From Xanthobacteraceae bacterium (GTDB lineage Bacteria > Pseudomonadota > Alphaproteobacteria > Rhizobiales > Xanthobacteraceae): a stretch of 64,000 bases of DNA. The translations under genes and the position numbers were made by a program. Location: positions 1-64,000 of the forward strand of contig JARLIY010000050.1 of NCBI GenBank assembly GCA_031291475.1. Reading direction: 5' to 3'. Shown piece by piece: positions 7,065 through 16,719 of the stretch. Below the pieces are notes generated by a model. It had not been told where the DNA came from. It was given only the letters and a program-made list of their open reading frames with translations, and ran no database searches. Each line of letters opens with the position of its first letter. The stretch's first letter is position 1.

Positions 7065-7087
7065 GAGGCCGCCGCTGAGGCGGCCTC
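7065..7087. repeat. GAGGCCGCC...GGCGGCCTC hairpin
   Basis: Arms 7065-7073 and 7079-7087 are perfect 9-bp complements around a 5-base loop, and are identical to the arms at 5981-6004. It lies just past the stop of the minus-strand 50-aa gene and could terminate it. Confidence 0.6.
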
Positions 7088-7090
7088 TGT

Positions 7091-7243
7091 TCACTGGTAC
7101 ATGAGCGGATCGTTGGCATCTTTTTGTTTCTGCCGCTCTTCGGCAAGCAGCTGGATTATTTGCTGCCGGTCTGACTCCTCGGTCACACGGTCCAGAAGAC
7201 GACGGTAGCGCGCAACCTTTTCGGATCGGACGAACTGATCCAT
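7091..7243 (-). CDS. Small helical hypothetical protein (50 aa)
   Basis: ATG at 7243 is preceded by GGAGG at six-base spacing. The 50-codon product (MDQFVRSEKVARYRRLLDRV, then a TEESDRQQIIQLLAEE helix) is amphipathic and resembles short Bradyrhizobium proteins of unknown function. A 9-bp hairpin follows the stop codon. The ribosome binding site, family resemblance and terminator together support a real gene. Confidence 0.6.
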   Translation of the reverse strand: MDQFVRSEKVARYRRLLDRVTEESDRQQIIQLLAEERQKQKDANDPLMYQ

Positions 7244-7682
7244 GTTGGGCCTCCGTTGATAATAACCCGCTCAGGACCTCGCTTGCAGGCTGCACACAGT
7301 CGCGAAGGCAATCTGAGCAATTCTGACCACTAGCCAAGTGAGGCCCACTGCGAGTGTTGCCAGGCATTGGCCCGATCATCTCGATGCGCGTTCCTAATGT
7401 CATGGTGCTAAATCTAGTACCGCATCACGTTCCAGCCCTGTTGAGATAGGCGAGTCGACGGAGACCGCAAGGTTGAAGGTGGGCGCTTTATTCCGACAGC
7501 GCGTTATCCCCACAGACTTAGGGGGCTGCGGAATCCCCGATTTGCGCTTCTTCAGCCGTTCGATCGCTGCATCGTCGTTTATCAGCTTCCTCCCTTTGCT
7601 CCGCCATTTAGGATACTATCACTGACGCAGGGCATATTTTTGACGTCCTATGGGCACCAGTGAACCGTCGCGGCCAATGGAT
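7244..7682. other. Gene-free stretch
   Basis: No supported gene. A near-consensus DnaA box (TTATCCCCA, 7504-7512) is present. A minus-strand frame reading LINDDAAIERLKKRKSG around 7530-7590 looks protein-like but has no start or ribosome binding site, so it is at most a fragment. Confidence 0.4.
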
Positions 7683-7922
7683 CTATTCACACTCAACCGA
7701 AGACCTCGAAAGAATTCTCGCGCTCCGCAAAAGCGCCGCGATTTCTCGCCGGCGGGCAATCGCCTCGGCCGTGTAGCGGCCGTGTTTGAGGGCGTTCTTG
7801 TTACCCCTCGGAGCGCCAGGCGACATCCCCCCATGGATCCGGCAGCGGCCGTTCGGCATCGCCGGTGATCGGCACCGGCTCCCGCTCCTTGTCCGCGCTC
7901 CACACCGCCGGCAGAGGTGCAT
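7683..7922 (-). CDS. HGGxSTG-type small cysteine-rich protein
   Basis: 79 residues. A cysteine cluster (CRRCGARTRSGSRCRSPAM, then GRCRIHGG) is followed by MSPGAPRGNKNALKHGRYT, the pattern of the small HGGxSTG-domain proteins common in rhizobial accessory DNA and prophages. The Cys/His set could bind one zinc ion. The ATG has no clear ribosome binding site and the family often has a longer N-terminus, so the 5' end may be truncated. Function is unknown. Confidence 0.6.
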   Translation of the reverse strand: MHLCRRCGARTRSGSRCRSPAMPNGRCRIHGGMSPGAPRGNKNALKHGRYTAEAIARRREIAALLRSARILSRSSVECE

Positions 7923-8022
7923 GTTGCAGTGAATAAAGAACCAGAGAGTTTAAACAGGCATCCAACATTATTTCTGAATCTCAATCGGTTCTTTGAATTT
8001 TATCAAAGGGAAATCAAACGTC

Positions 8023-8145
8023 ATGCCCCGAGATGGTGCGCGACCTGGCGCGGGGCGTCCTGCCGGATCTGGCGTTGGCGATCATGCGGAGACGCGCAAG
8101 CTGTCCCAGCAGGCTGCTCTAGGGCAGTCCTGCGGCGAATGGTGA
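8023..8145 (+). pseudogene. Phage terminase-small-subunit-like N-terminal fragment
   Basis: ATG at 8023, after AAAGGGA, opens MPRDGARPGAGRPAGSGVG, an N-terminus frequent in phage small terminase and related DNA-packaging proteins. It stops after 40 codons. A different frame just downstream (EQAADAIGTVASYA, ending near 8186) looks like a continuation, so the gene seems shifted and truncated. The resemblance is short and the call tentative. Confidence 0.4.
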
Positions 8146-8360
8146 GCAGGCCGCCGACGCGATCGGTACTGTGGCCTCTTATGCCTGAAAACCTAGGAAT
8201 TGGGCCACTCGCTCCGGCAAAAGGGGCCACTCGACAGTTTGGCGTGTGTGGTGGGACTAGCCGAGCCCGACAGCGCATTAATTCAAATTTACGACGTTAC
8301 ACGTTGGAGGAAGGCGCTATCCTACCGTCTCCGAAATGGGCCACCTTCCGGGGGCGAAGA

Positions 8361-8705
8361 ATGGGATCAAGGCCACTTTTGTCTAAGGCGTTAAACGTTG
8401 CAGTATTCCGTCGCGACGGCTGGTTGTGCTGCTGGTGCAAACGGCCAGTGATCTTCGCCCCGGTGATGAAGTATCTGGAACTGGAATACCGAAAAGCCGG
8501 GGATGCGGGCCGTGTCGCTTATTACCACGCGCATTGGACGCGAGATGGCGCGCCCCTACTCGATGAGCTCGGAGCGGTTATCGATCATATCAAGGCGGGC
8601 GGCGCGAACGACATGGACAACCTTGCCACTGCCTGCAACAAGTGCAACGGACAAAAGAGCGACAGTGCGCTCGACCAATGGCGGACGCGTTCAGCGAACC
8701 AATAG
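8361..8705 (+). CDS. HNH endonuclease-domain protein
   Basis: 114 residues from ATG 8361. The HNH zinc-finger fold is visible: a first knuckle CCWCKRPV near residue 22, the catalytic region LDELGAVIDHIKAGG near residue 70, and the second knuckle NLATACNKCNGQKS near residue 86, with His and Asn of the motif in place. Upstream in-frame codons back to 7917 are open but cross phage-like debris, so the later start is preferred. Such small HNH proteins are common near phage packaging genes, which fits the fragment at 8023. The specific substrate is unknown. Confidence 0.75.
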   Translation: MGSRPLLSKALNVAVFRRDGWLCCWCKRPVIFAPVMKYLELEYRKAGDAGRVAYYHAHWTRDGAPLLDELGAVIDHIKAGGANDMDNLATACNKCNGQKSDSALDQWRTRSANQ

Positions 8706-8756
8706 CCTGGAATATCCAGCAGACGGCGTAGCCAACCCGAGAACAGCCCGTCAAAT

Positions 8757-9038
8757 TTGCACCTGCAGGTCAGCGATCTTGAAGCCTCGTATCGGTTTTA
8801 CCGGGATAGGATCGGACTTAGCCCCATCACGTACGCGCCGTGGGCGGGCTACGGGGATCTCGGCGCCAGCGGACATGTCGCGCACCGCATTGCGCTCAAC
8901 ACGTGGCAGGGAGCGGGTGTTCCGCCGCGACCGGCCGGTGTTGCTGGCATGCGCAGCTTTACGGTCCGGTTCCAATCCACGGAGCGTTTACGGGGAGCAA
9001 TCGCCAAACTCCGCGCTGCTGAGTTCTGGCGCGACTAG
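8757..9038 (+). pseudogene. VOC (glyoxalase/dioxygenase) family fragment
   Basis: About 93 codons matching one side of a vicinal oxygen chelate protein: LHLQVSDLEASYRFYRDRIG at the start, then ASGHVAHRIALNTWQGAG and GMRSFTVRFQS. VOC enzymes of this CatE-like type run about 150-290 residues, and here the frame begins and ends abruptly with no proper start or ribosome binding site. It is interpreted as gene debris. Confidence 0.6.
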
Positions 9039-9358
9039 ACCGGATCCCATCTCTGTGCGTGCCGAACACTTACGGGTGCACTGCACTGGCTGAGCCTGGT
9101 TAGCTTCCGAGAATGGCTGTTATCGGAAGTTCGCTTTGGCTTTGGAAGGTGCTATTCCTGTCCGCCGCAAATGACGCGACAGCCCCAGATTCAAAGCGCT
9201 TCTGACGAATGAACCATAGCGAAATCGTAAGCTTTATTTGGGGCGTCAGCGGCTCTGAAGATGATGCTAGGTTGCCGTATTGTGTTAGCTCGGGATTCGA
9301 GAGTGGTCACGTGATGCCAAATGGCGCTCTAAAAAAGGCGCGCCAAAGCAATCGGCAG
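9039..9358. other. Gene-free stretch, nothing recognised
   Basis: A short plus-strand frame (9209-9406) has no familiar motif or ribosome binding site. No hairpin of note was seen. Base composition is more AT-rich than in the core regions, as in the gene that follows. Confidence 0.4.
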
Positions 9359-9949
9359 TTAAGATTGACCAATAAATTGCTTCGCTGCCTTATCAAGCTT
9401 GTCTAATCTGTCTTGTAAGAGCAACAATTCCTCGTCCTCAAATCGAGCGTCTAATCCAAACGCAGCACCCAAAAAAATGACCGTTACGGCGCAGAAAAAA
9501 ACAATTTCTCTCCAGTCTTTGTAAAAGGCAGCATAAACCGCAAATGGAATTGCCCACAGTCCCACTTGATACAGCATATGAACGCCCGCAGCGCGGATAG
9601 GGCGCGCCGGGTGTCCGAAATGATCTTCGGCGGCGAAAGCATAAACTCTGTTTGCAGTGATTGTTGTACTCAATTTATATCGCGGCAGTTTGTATCTGTC
9701 GGCAATGAATGTTCGGTAATTTCGTTTTCGAAAATAATCGTGCAGCCAAAGAATTAGCCAGTCATAGACGTAATAGCGATATAAAAAATATAACGACGTA
9801 CCGGTAACGAGCGCGGCAACGGTTCCGACCACACTAAATTGTTCCTGGAGGCGTTTGACAACATCGGGCTCTGCTACAGCCAAAAAGAATAGAATTGCAA
9901 AAGATGAGAAAAAATACCGAAGAGCATCGGCTAAACTGAAAGTCGGCAT
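9359..9949 (-). CDS. Unrecognised four-segment membrane protein
   Basis: 196 residues, hydrophobic segments near 5-24, 40-57, 121-140 and 148-163, with a basic, tyrosine-rich loop (RKRNYRTFIADRYKLPRYK) between segments 2 and 3 and an acidic coiled C-terminus (EDEELLLLQDRLDKLDKAAK). I do not recognise the family. The gene is AT-rich compared with its surroundings, which suggests recent acquisition, and it sits next to the restriction/abortive-infection block. A defence role is possible but rests on position only. Confidence 0.6.
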   Translation of the reverse strand: MPTFSLADALRYFFSSFAILFFLAVAEPDVVKRLQEQFSVVGTVAALVTGTSLYFLYRYYVYDWLILWLHDYFRKRNYRTFIADRYKLPRYKLSTTITANRVYAFAAEDHFGHPARPIRAAGVHMLYQVGLWAIPFAVYAAFYKDWREIVFFCAVTVIFLGAAFGLDARFEDEELLLLQDRLDKLDKAAKQFIGQS

Positions 9950-10069
9950 TTTTCAAAGCTCCAAACGAATGGGCTTCGTTCAGATAAGTAATTTCGGCAT
10001 CGCTGGTTTCTTATATACTCCAAAAATGGGCGACCGTGGAAATCAAAAGGAACCACGCCTTGGTTCTGG

Positions 10070-10267
10070 ATGATGGCGAAAGGGATTGCCTTCGGCGACT
10101 TCGTCGAGCTTCGTGCAAACAACATTAGCGCCCTTATGCCCGACCTTGAGGAGGGCGAACGTGGTGCCGCGATGGCGTACATCACGGCCGCTCAGGAGCC
10201 GCTGCGGAAAATTTGGCAAGAGCGCGAAGCGCAACTCACGGCGACGGAGGGCGGTAGCCCGCCATGA
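10070..10267 (+). CDS. Small acidic hypothetical protein
   Basis: 65 codons (FGDFVELRANNISALMPDLE, GAAMAYITAAQEPLRKIWQE), protein-like and helical, but with no clear ribosome binding site close to the tandem ATGs at 10070. It may be the 3' part of a longer gene broken upstream. It is followed directly by another short frame and then hsdR, so it may belong to the same island module. Function unknown. Confidence 0.4.
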   Translation: MMAKGIAFGDFVELRANNISALMPDLEEGERGAAMAYITAAQEPLRKIWQEREAQLTATEGGSPP

Positions 10268-10283
10268 GCCACATTGGCTCGGC

Positions 10284-10511
10284 ATGGACATCGGCTACGA
10301 CACAGCGCACATCGAAATCGAAAGCATCGCTCCCGAACGCGCGCACCTTCCGATCACCGAAACCGGATACCGTTCCCACTTCACGTCGCCGGACAGCGTT
10401 GCCGCCTACGGCGGCCCCGTCGCCTTCGTCGAAGCATGGCCCGAAACCGAAAGCCAGGCACCCGACTGGCGACGCGAGGAACGGCAACGCCGGCAGCTAT
10501 CGCTGTTTTAG
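10284..10511 (+). CDS. Small hypothetical protein, plasmid/island type
   Basis: 75 codons from ATG 10284: MDIGYDTAHIEIESIAPERA, then TGYRSHFTSPDSVAAYGGPV and a basic end RREERQRRQLSLF. This pattern (HIEIE...LPITETGYRSHF, ending QLSLF) recalls small proteins on plasmids and genomic islands of alphaproteobacteria. The start is uncertain and the frame is open further upstream. It precedes hsdR by about 140 bases. Function unknown. Confidence 0.5.
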   Translation: MDIGYDTAHIEIESIAPERAHLPITETGYRSHFTSPDSVAAYGGPVAFVEAWPETESQAPDWRREERQRRQLSLF

Positions 10512-10654
10512 GCATTCCGATAAAATCAAGGCGCGCTATTTGTTGGCCCGCACAACCGTAGTGTACGGTCGTGCGCGTTTTAATTGGGATTTCCCGCTCC
10601 GACCATGAGAAGTGGATCGACGAACAATCCACGCGCCCAAAAACGAAATACGAG

Positions 10655-13417
10655 ATGATGGCTGAAACAAACCAGACCCCGGAGCAGATTGCTCGCGACC
10701 AGATCGACCGGTCGCTGGCGCAAGCGGGCTGGATCGTTCAAGGCAACAAGAAAATCGATTTCGGCGCCGGACGCGGCATCGCGGTCAAGGAATACCAAAC
10801 CGATATTGGGCCGGCCGATTATGCTCTCTTTATCGATAAAAAAGCGGTGGGTGTAATCGAAGCTAAACCCAAAGAAAGGGGCCAGAAGATCACGACCGTC
10901 GAGGAGCAGTCCGGCGGCTATGCCGCCGCCAAGCTCAAATGGATCAATAACAAAGAACCGTTGCCGTTCGTCTACGAAAGCACCGGCATCATTACGCGGT
11001 TTACCGATAGCCGTGATCCGAAACCGCGTTCACGCGAGGTCTTCACCTTCCATCGACCCGAAACGATGGCCGAGTGGCTGTCAAAGCCGGCCTCGCTCCG
11101 CGCCGGGCTGCGAACAATGCCGCCGCTTATTCATGCCGGACTGCGCGACTGCCAGATCACCGCGATCGAAAATCTGGAAACATCCTTCAAGCAGGATCGA
11201 CCCCGCGCGCTCATTCAGATGGCAACCGGCGCCGGCAAGACCTACACGGCCATCACGTCCGTCTATCGCTTGCTCAAATACGCCGATGCCAAGCGCATTC
11301 TGTTCCTGGTCGATACAAGGAATCTCGGCGAGCAAGCCGAGCAGGAATTCATGTCATTCCTGCCACACGACGACAATCGTAAATTCACCGAGCTGTATAA
11401 CACTCAGCGCCTCAAATCCTCCTTTGTCGCGAGGGACAGCCAGGTTTGCATCAGCACGATCCAGCGCATGTATTCCTTGCTGATGGACGAACCGCTGGAC
11501 GAAGCGGCCGAGGAAGCCAACCTCGCTGAATCCTTGGTGAAGGGAAAGCCTTCATTGCCGGTTGTGTACAACGAGAAAATTCCGCCGGAATTCTTCGACT
11601 TCATCATCATCGATGAATGTCACCGCTCCATATATAATTTATGGCGGCAGGTGATCGAGTATTTCGACGCCTTTCTGATCGGCCTGACAGCGACGCCGGA
11701 TAACCGCACTTACGGCTTCTTCCACAAGAACGTCGTCAGCGAATATGACCACGAGCAGGCGGTCGCCGACGGCGTGAATGTCGGCAACGAGATTTATGTC
11801 ATTGAGACCGAGCGCACCCGGCAGGGCGGCACGCTCAAGGCGCATCAGCAGATTGAACGGCGTGAGCGGCTGACGCGCAGGAAGCGCTGGGAACGGCAGG
11901 ATGAGGATGAAGCCTATACGGCCACGCAGCTCGACCGCGATATCGTCAACCCGGACCAGATTCGGACCGTCATCCGCGCCTTCCGCGACAAGCTGCCGGA
12001 GATTTTTCCGGGCCGCAGCGAAGTGCCAAAAACGCTGATCTTCGCCAAGACGGACAGCCATGCCGACGACATTATCCAGATCGTTCGCGAGGAATTTGGC
12101 GAGGGAAATCAGTTCTGCAAAAAGGTCACGTATAACGCGACCGAAGACCCGAAGTCCGTCCTTGCCCAGTTCCGCAATGACTATTATCCGCGCATTGCGG
12201 TCACGGTGGACATGATCGCCACGGGCACGGATGTCAGACCGCTCGAATGCCTCCTGTTCATGCGCGACGTGAAAAGCCGCAACTATTTTGAACAGATGAA
12301 AGGCCGCGGCACACGCACGCTTGATGCCGACAGCCTGAAGAAGGTGACGCCGTCGGCTGCCACCGCCAAGACACACTATGTCATTGTTGACGCCATCGGC
12401 GTGACCAAGTCCCTGAAGACAGACAGCCAGCCGCTGATCACAAAGCCCGGCGTGCCTCTGAAAGACCTTGCGACCGGCGTCATGATGGGCGTGCGCGACG
12501 AAGACACCGTTAGTTCCCTGGCCGGCCGCCTTGCGCGCCTGAACAGGCAGCTAGACGATAAAGAGCAGGCCCGCATCACCGAAGCTGCGGGCGGCGTGGC
12601 GCTCACAGATATCGTAAGTGGCCTGATATCAGCGATTGACCCAGACCGGATCGAGGAAGCAGCACGCAAGGCGACAGGCGGAGCAGACCCAAGCGATGCG
12701 CAGCGCGGCCAGGCCCGCGACAAGCTTGTCGGCGACGCCGCGTCGATATTCACCGGGCCGCTCATCGAACTCGTTGACGGTATTCGGCGCGAGAAGGAAC
12801 AAACGATTGACCACGAAAATCTGGACAAGGTCCTGCGCGCAGAATGGGCGGGTGACAGCGCGGAAAACGCCAAAGCCCTGGCACAGGACTTTGAAAGCTA
12901 CCTGCAAGAGCACCGCGACGAAATAGAAGCGCTGACGATCTTCTATAGCCAGCCCGCTCGTCGGTCGGAACTGACCTACGCGATGATCAAGGAAGTCCTC
13001 GACCGGTTGAGAAAAGATCGGCCCAAGCTGGCGCCGCTGCGCGTCTGGCAGGCCTATGCACACCTTGACGATTACAAGGGCAATAACCCTTCAACCGAGC
13101 TGACGGCGCTTGTGGCGCTCATCCGTTGTGTTTGCGGCATCGACAAAACAATCTCGCCTTTTGCCGATACGGTGCGGAAAAACTTCCAGAACTGGATCAT
13201 GACACGCCACAGCGGCGCCGGCGAGAAATTCACCGAAGAGCAAATGGACTGGCTGCGCATGATCCGCGACCACGTCACCAACTCATTCCACGTCGAGCGT
13301 GACGATCTGGATATGGCGCCCTTCGATGCACAAGGCGGCATTGGGCGCATGCACCAGCTCTTCGGCGACAAGATGGACGACGTGATCACAGAACTGAATG
13401 AGGCACTGGCGGCATGA
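10655..13417 (+). CDS. hsdR: Type I restriction endonuclease subunit R (EcoEI-type HsdR)
   Basis: About 920 residues. This is the motor/nuclease subunit that translocates and cuts DNA when complexed with HsdM and HsdS. The N-terminal HsdR_N nuclease domain shows DYALFIDKKAVGVIEAK, a PD-(D/E)xK core. The SF2 helicase motifs follow: MATGAGKT (Walker A), IIIDECHRS (motif II), GLTATP (motif III) and EQMKGRGTR (motif VI). The C-terminal EcoEI-type domain ends MDDVITELNEALAA. The start is uncertain; tandem ATGs at 10655/10658 are preferred over an upstream one. It overlaps the next start by ATGA, as in an operon. The subunit looks intact, but its partners are broken, so activity is doubtful. Confidence 0.9.
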   Translation: MMAETNQTPEQIARDQIDRSLAQAGWIVQGNKKIDFGAGRGIAVKEYQTDIGPADYALFIDKKAVGVIEAKPKERGQKITTVEEQSGGYAAAKLKWINNKEPLPFVYESTGIITRFTDSRDPKPRSREVFTFHRPETMAEWLSKPASLRAGLRTMPPLIHAGLRDCQITAIENLETSFKQDRPRALIQMATGAGKTYTAITSVYRLLKYADAKRILFLVDTRNLGEQAEQEFMSFLPHDDNRKFTELYNTQRLKSSFVARDSQVCISTIQRMYSLLMDEPLDEAAEEANLAESLVKGKPSLPVVYNEKIPPEFFDFIIIDECHRSIYNLWRQVIEYFDAFLIGLTATPDNRTYGFFHKNVVSEYDHEQAVADGVNVGNEIYVIETERTRQGGTLKAHQQIERRERLTRRKRWERQDEDEAYTATQLDRDIVNPDQIRTVIRAFRDKLPEIFPGRSEVPKTLIFAKTDSHADDIIQIVREEFGEGNQFCKKVTYNATEDPKSVLAQFRNDYYPRIAVTVDMIATGTDVRPLECLLFMRDVKSRNYFEQMKGRGTRTLDADSLKKVTPSAATAKTHYVIVDAIGVTKSLKTDSQPLITKPGVPLKDLATGVMMGVRDEDTVSSLAGRLARLNRQLDDKEQARITEAAGGVALTDIVSGLISAIDPDRIEEAARKATGGADPSDAQRGQARDKLVGDAASIFTGPLIELVDGIRREKEQTIDHENLDKVLRAEWAGDSAENAKALAQDFESYLQEHRDEIEALTIFYSQPARRSELTYAMIKEVLDRLRKDRPKLAPLRVWQAYAHLDDYKGNNPSTELTALVALIRCVCGIDKTISPFADTVRKNFQNWIMTRHSGAGEKFTEEQMDWLRMIRDHVTNSFHVERDDLDMAPFDAQGGIGRMHQLFGDKMDDVITELNEALAA

Positions 13418-13571
13418 ATGACGCGCAAACTAAGCTGCCAAAAGGCTGGGCGCCAACAAATATCGGTGAAATTTGCACTGCGCTTCAGTACGGATACACG
13501 GCGTCCGCATCGGACGAGCCATGTGGGCCAAGATTTCTTAGGATAACAGACATCCAGAATGGTCATGTTAA

Positions 13572-15015
<1,444 letters not shown>

Positions 15016-15090
15016 CCCCTTTTCTCAGCGGGTTTTTGGGCGCCGGGTCTCCACTTCGATGGGCCCGCCATTGTCTATATATATCACTTG

Positions 15091-15119
15091 CGTAAAGTAT
15101 CGAAAAATGATACGTTACG
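15091..15119. promoter_or_regulatory. Palindromic operator in the abiE promoter
   Basis: CGTAAAGTATC at 15091-15101 and GATACGTTACG at 15109-15119 are inverted copies with one mismatch in 11 around GAAAAAT. The site ends three bases before the GTG start of abiEi. AbiEi antitoxins are known to autorepress by binding inverted repeats in their promoters, so this is the likely operator. A possible -35 TTGCGT (15088) and -10 TACGTT (15111), 17 bases apart, overlap it. Confidence 0.6.
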
Positions 15120-15122
15120 TAT

Positions 15123-15926
15123 GTGAAAAATACGAAGCAGCAGCCCCATATCAGGCATTTCGTCTCTAACCTGGCCGCTGGCGGGCGCTATTTCTTTGCC
15201 TCCCGCGAAGCTCAGTCCACGTTTGGCGTGTCGCCTGCCGCCGCCAAGCTTGCCTTGAATCGTATGGCGAAGCAGGGCGGTATCGCGAGCCCGGCGCGGG
15301 GATTCTACGTCATCATCCCGCCAGAATACCACAGCCTCGGCTGCCTTCCCGCCGACCAGTTCATTCCGGCCCTGATGAAGAGCCTTAGCCAAACCTATTA
15401 CGCAGGTCTCCTGTCGGCTGCCCAATATCACGGCGCGGCGCATCACCGCCCGCAGGAATTCCAGGTTTTTCTTGCCAAGAATCGCCGGCCGATTCAGTGC
15501 GGCAGCGTGCGTGTTGCGTTTATGGCCCGCAAGCGCATCACGGATGTTCCGGTCCAGAGCTTCAATACGCCGCGCGGTACGATCCTTGTCTCAACGCCCG
15601 AAGCAACGGCCATTGACCTTGTCGGCTACCGGCATCACGCCGGCGGGCTGGATCAGGTGGCGACGATACTTTCGGAGCTTGCCGAGAAAATCGATCCCGG
15701 AAAACTCGCGGCTGCCGCACAGACCGCACCCATTCCGTGGGCGCAGCGGCTTGGCTATTTGCTGGAGCGGATCGACGCCGGTAAAAAAGCCTCCAGGCTC
15801 AAAACTTATGTGCAAGAGCACGCAAGATTGGCAACCGTACTTTTGCCAACCGCGCCGCGCGGCGATGCCCGCCGGGACGATGACTGGAATCTCTACGTCA
15901 ATGCGGATGTGGAGGCGGAAGCATGA
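15123..15926 (+). CDS. abiEi: AbiEi-family type IV antitoxin / transcriptional repressor
   Basis: 267 residues. The N-terminus is a winged-helix (FASREAQSTFGVSPAAAKLALNR region; residues about 20-70) typical of AbiEi_4 antitoxins. The rest (GLLSAAQYHGAAHHRPQ, STPEATAIDLVGYRHHAGGL, LGYLLERI) matches the AbiEi C-terminal domain. It counteracts AbiEii without direct binding and represses its own operon. The GTG start has no ribosome binding site and lies at the likely transcription start, so a leaderless mRNA is possible. It overlaps abiEii by four bases (ATGA), the usual arrangement. Confidence 0.87.
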   Translation: MKNTKQQPHIRHFVSNLAAGGRYFFASREAQSTFGVSPAAAKLALNRMAKQGGIASPARGFYVIIPPEYHSLGCLPADQFIPALMKSLSQTYYAGLLSAAQYHGAAHHRPQEFQVFLAKNRRPIQCGSVRVAFMARKRITDVPVQSFNTPRGTILVSTPEATAIDLVGYRHHAGGLDQVATILSELAEKIDPGKLAAAAQTAPIPWAQRLGYLLERIDAGKKASRLKTYVQEHARLATVLLPTAPRGDARRDDDWNLYVNADVEAEA

Positions 15927-16711
15927 TCCCGCGCGACTACATCACGGAATGGCGCGCGCACGCGCCGTGGGTGCAGGATATTCAGGTCGAACAGGACCTC
16001 GTCATCTGCCGGGCGCTTGTCGACATTTACTCCCATCCGCTTCTGAAAGACGCGCTCGCGTTCCGTGGAGGCACGGCGCTATATAAGCTTCATCTCAAAC
16101 CTGCCGCGCGTTATTCCGAGGACATCGATCTCGTACAGGTCAAGGCCGGAGCCGCAGGCCCAATCATGCAGGCTCTGCGCGACGTTCTCGATCCCTGGCT
16201 GGGCGCGCCGCGCTGGAAACAGAACGAAGGCCGTGTTACCTTCGTCTATCGTTTTGACTCCGAAGATACGCCGCCAATAAGGCTGCGCCTGAAAGTCGAA
16301 ATCAATTCACGCGAGCATTTTGCCGTTCACGGCTTCACCAGCGTTCCCTTCGCGGTTTCGTCTCGCTGGTTTGAAGGCTCCTGTCAGATCACCACCTACG
16401 CGCTTGAGGAGCTTCTGGGCACGAAATTGCGCGCCCTGTATCAGCGCAGGAAGGGCCGGGACCTGTTTGACCTGGCAACCGCCCTGAAAAATCCAGCGGT
16501 GGACCCGGCCCGCATTATCGCTGCGTTCTCCGAATATATGGAGCAGGGCGGTCATCACATCACACACGAACTCTTTGAGCGGAATCTTGCTTCCAAGCTT
16601 CACGATCCACTGTTTACCGCCGACATCGGGCCCTTGCTCGCACCCGGACATCGCTGGGACATCGCCGACGCCGCGAAGACCGTGTCATCGCGCCTGATTG
16701 CTCTGTTGTGA
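15923..16711 (+). CDS. abiEii: AbiEii-family nucleotidyltransferase toxin
   Basis: 262 residues of the DUF1814/AbiEii family, a DNA-polymerase-beta-like nucleotidyltransferase that arrests growth on phage infection. Motif I FRGGTALYKLHL (near residue 46) and the metal-binding RYSEDIDLV (near residue 62) are intact. The family motif with Lys/Arg/Asp around ALEELLGTKLRALYQRRKGR, then DLFDL, is near residues 155-180. Translation is coupled to abiEi through ATGA. All catalytic features look functional, so this toxin-antitoxin pair is probably active although the neighbouring restriction genes are not. Confidence 0.9.
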   Translation: MIPRDYITEWRAHAPWVQDIQVEQDLVICRALVDIYSHPLLKDALAFRGGTALYKLHLKPAARYSEDIDLVQVKAGAAGPIMQALRDVLDPWLGAPRWKQNEGRVTFVYRFDSEDTPPIRLRLKVEINSREHFAVHGFTSVPFAVSSRWFEGSCQITTYALEELLGTKLRALYQRRKGRDLFDLATALKNPAVDPARIIAAFSEYMEQGGHHITHELFERNLASKLHDPLFTADIGPLLAPGHRWDIADAAKTVSSRLIALL

Positions 16712-16719
16712 GGAACGCG

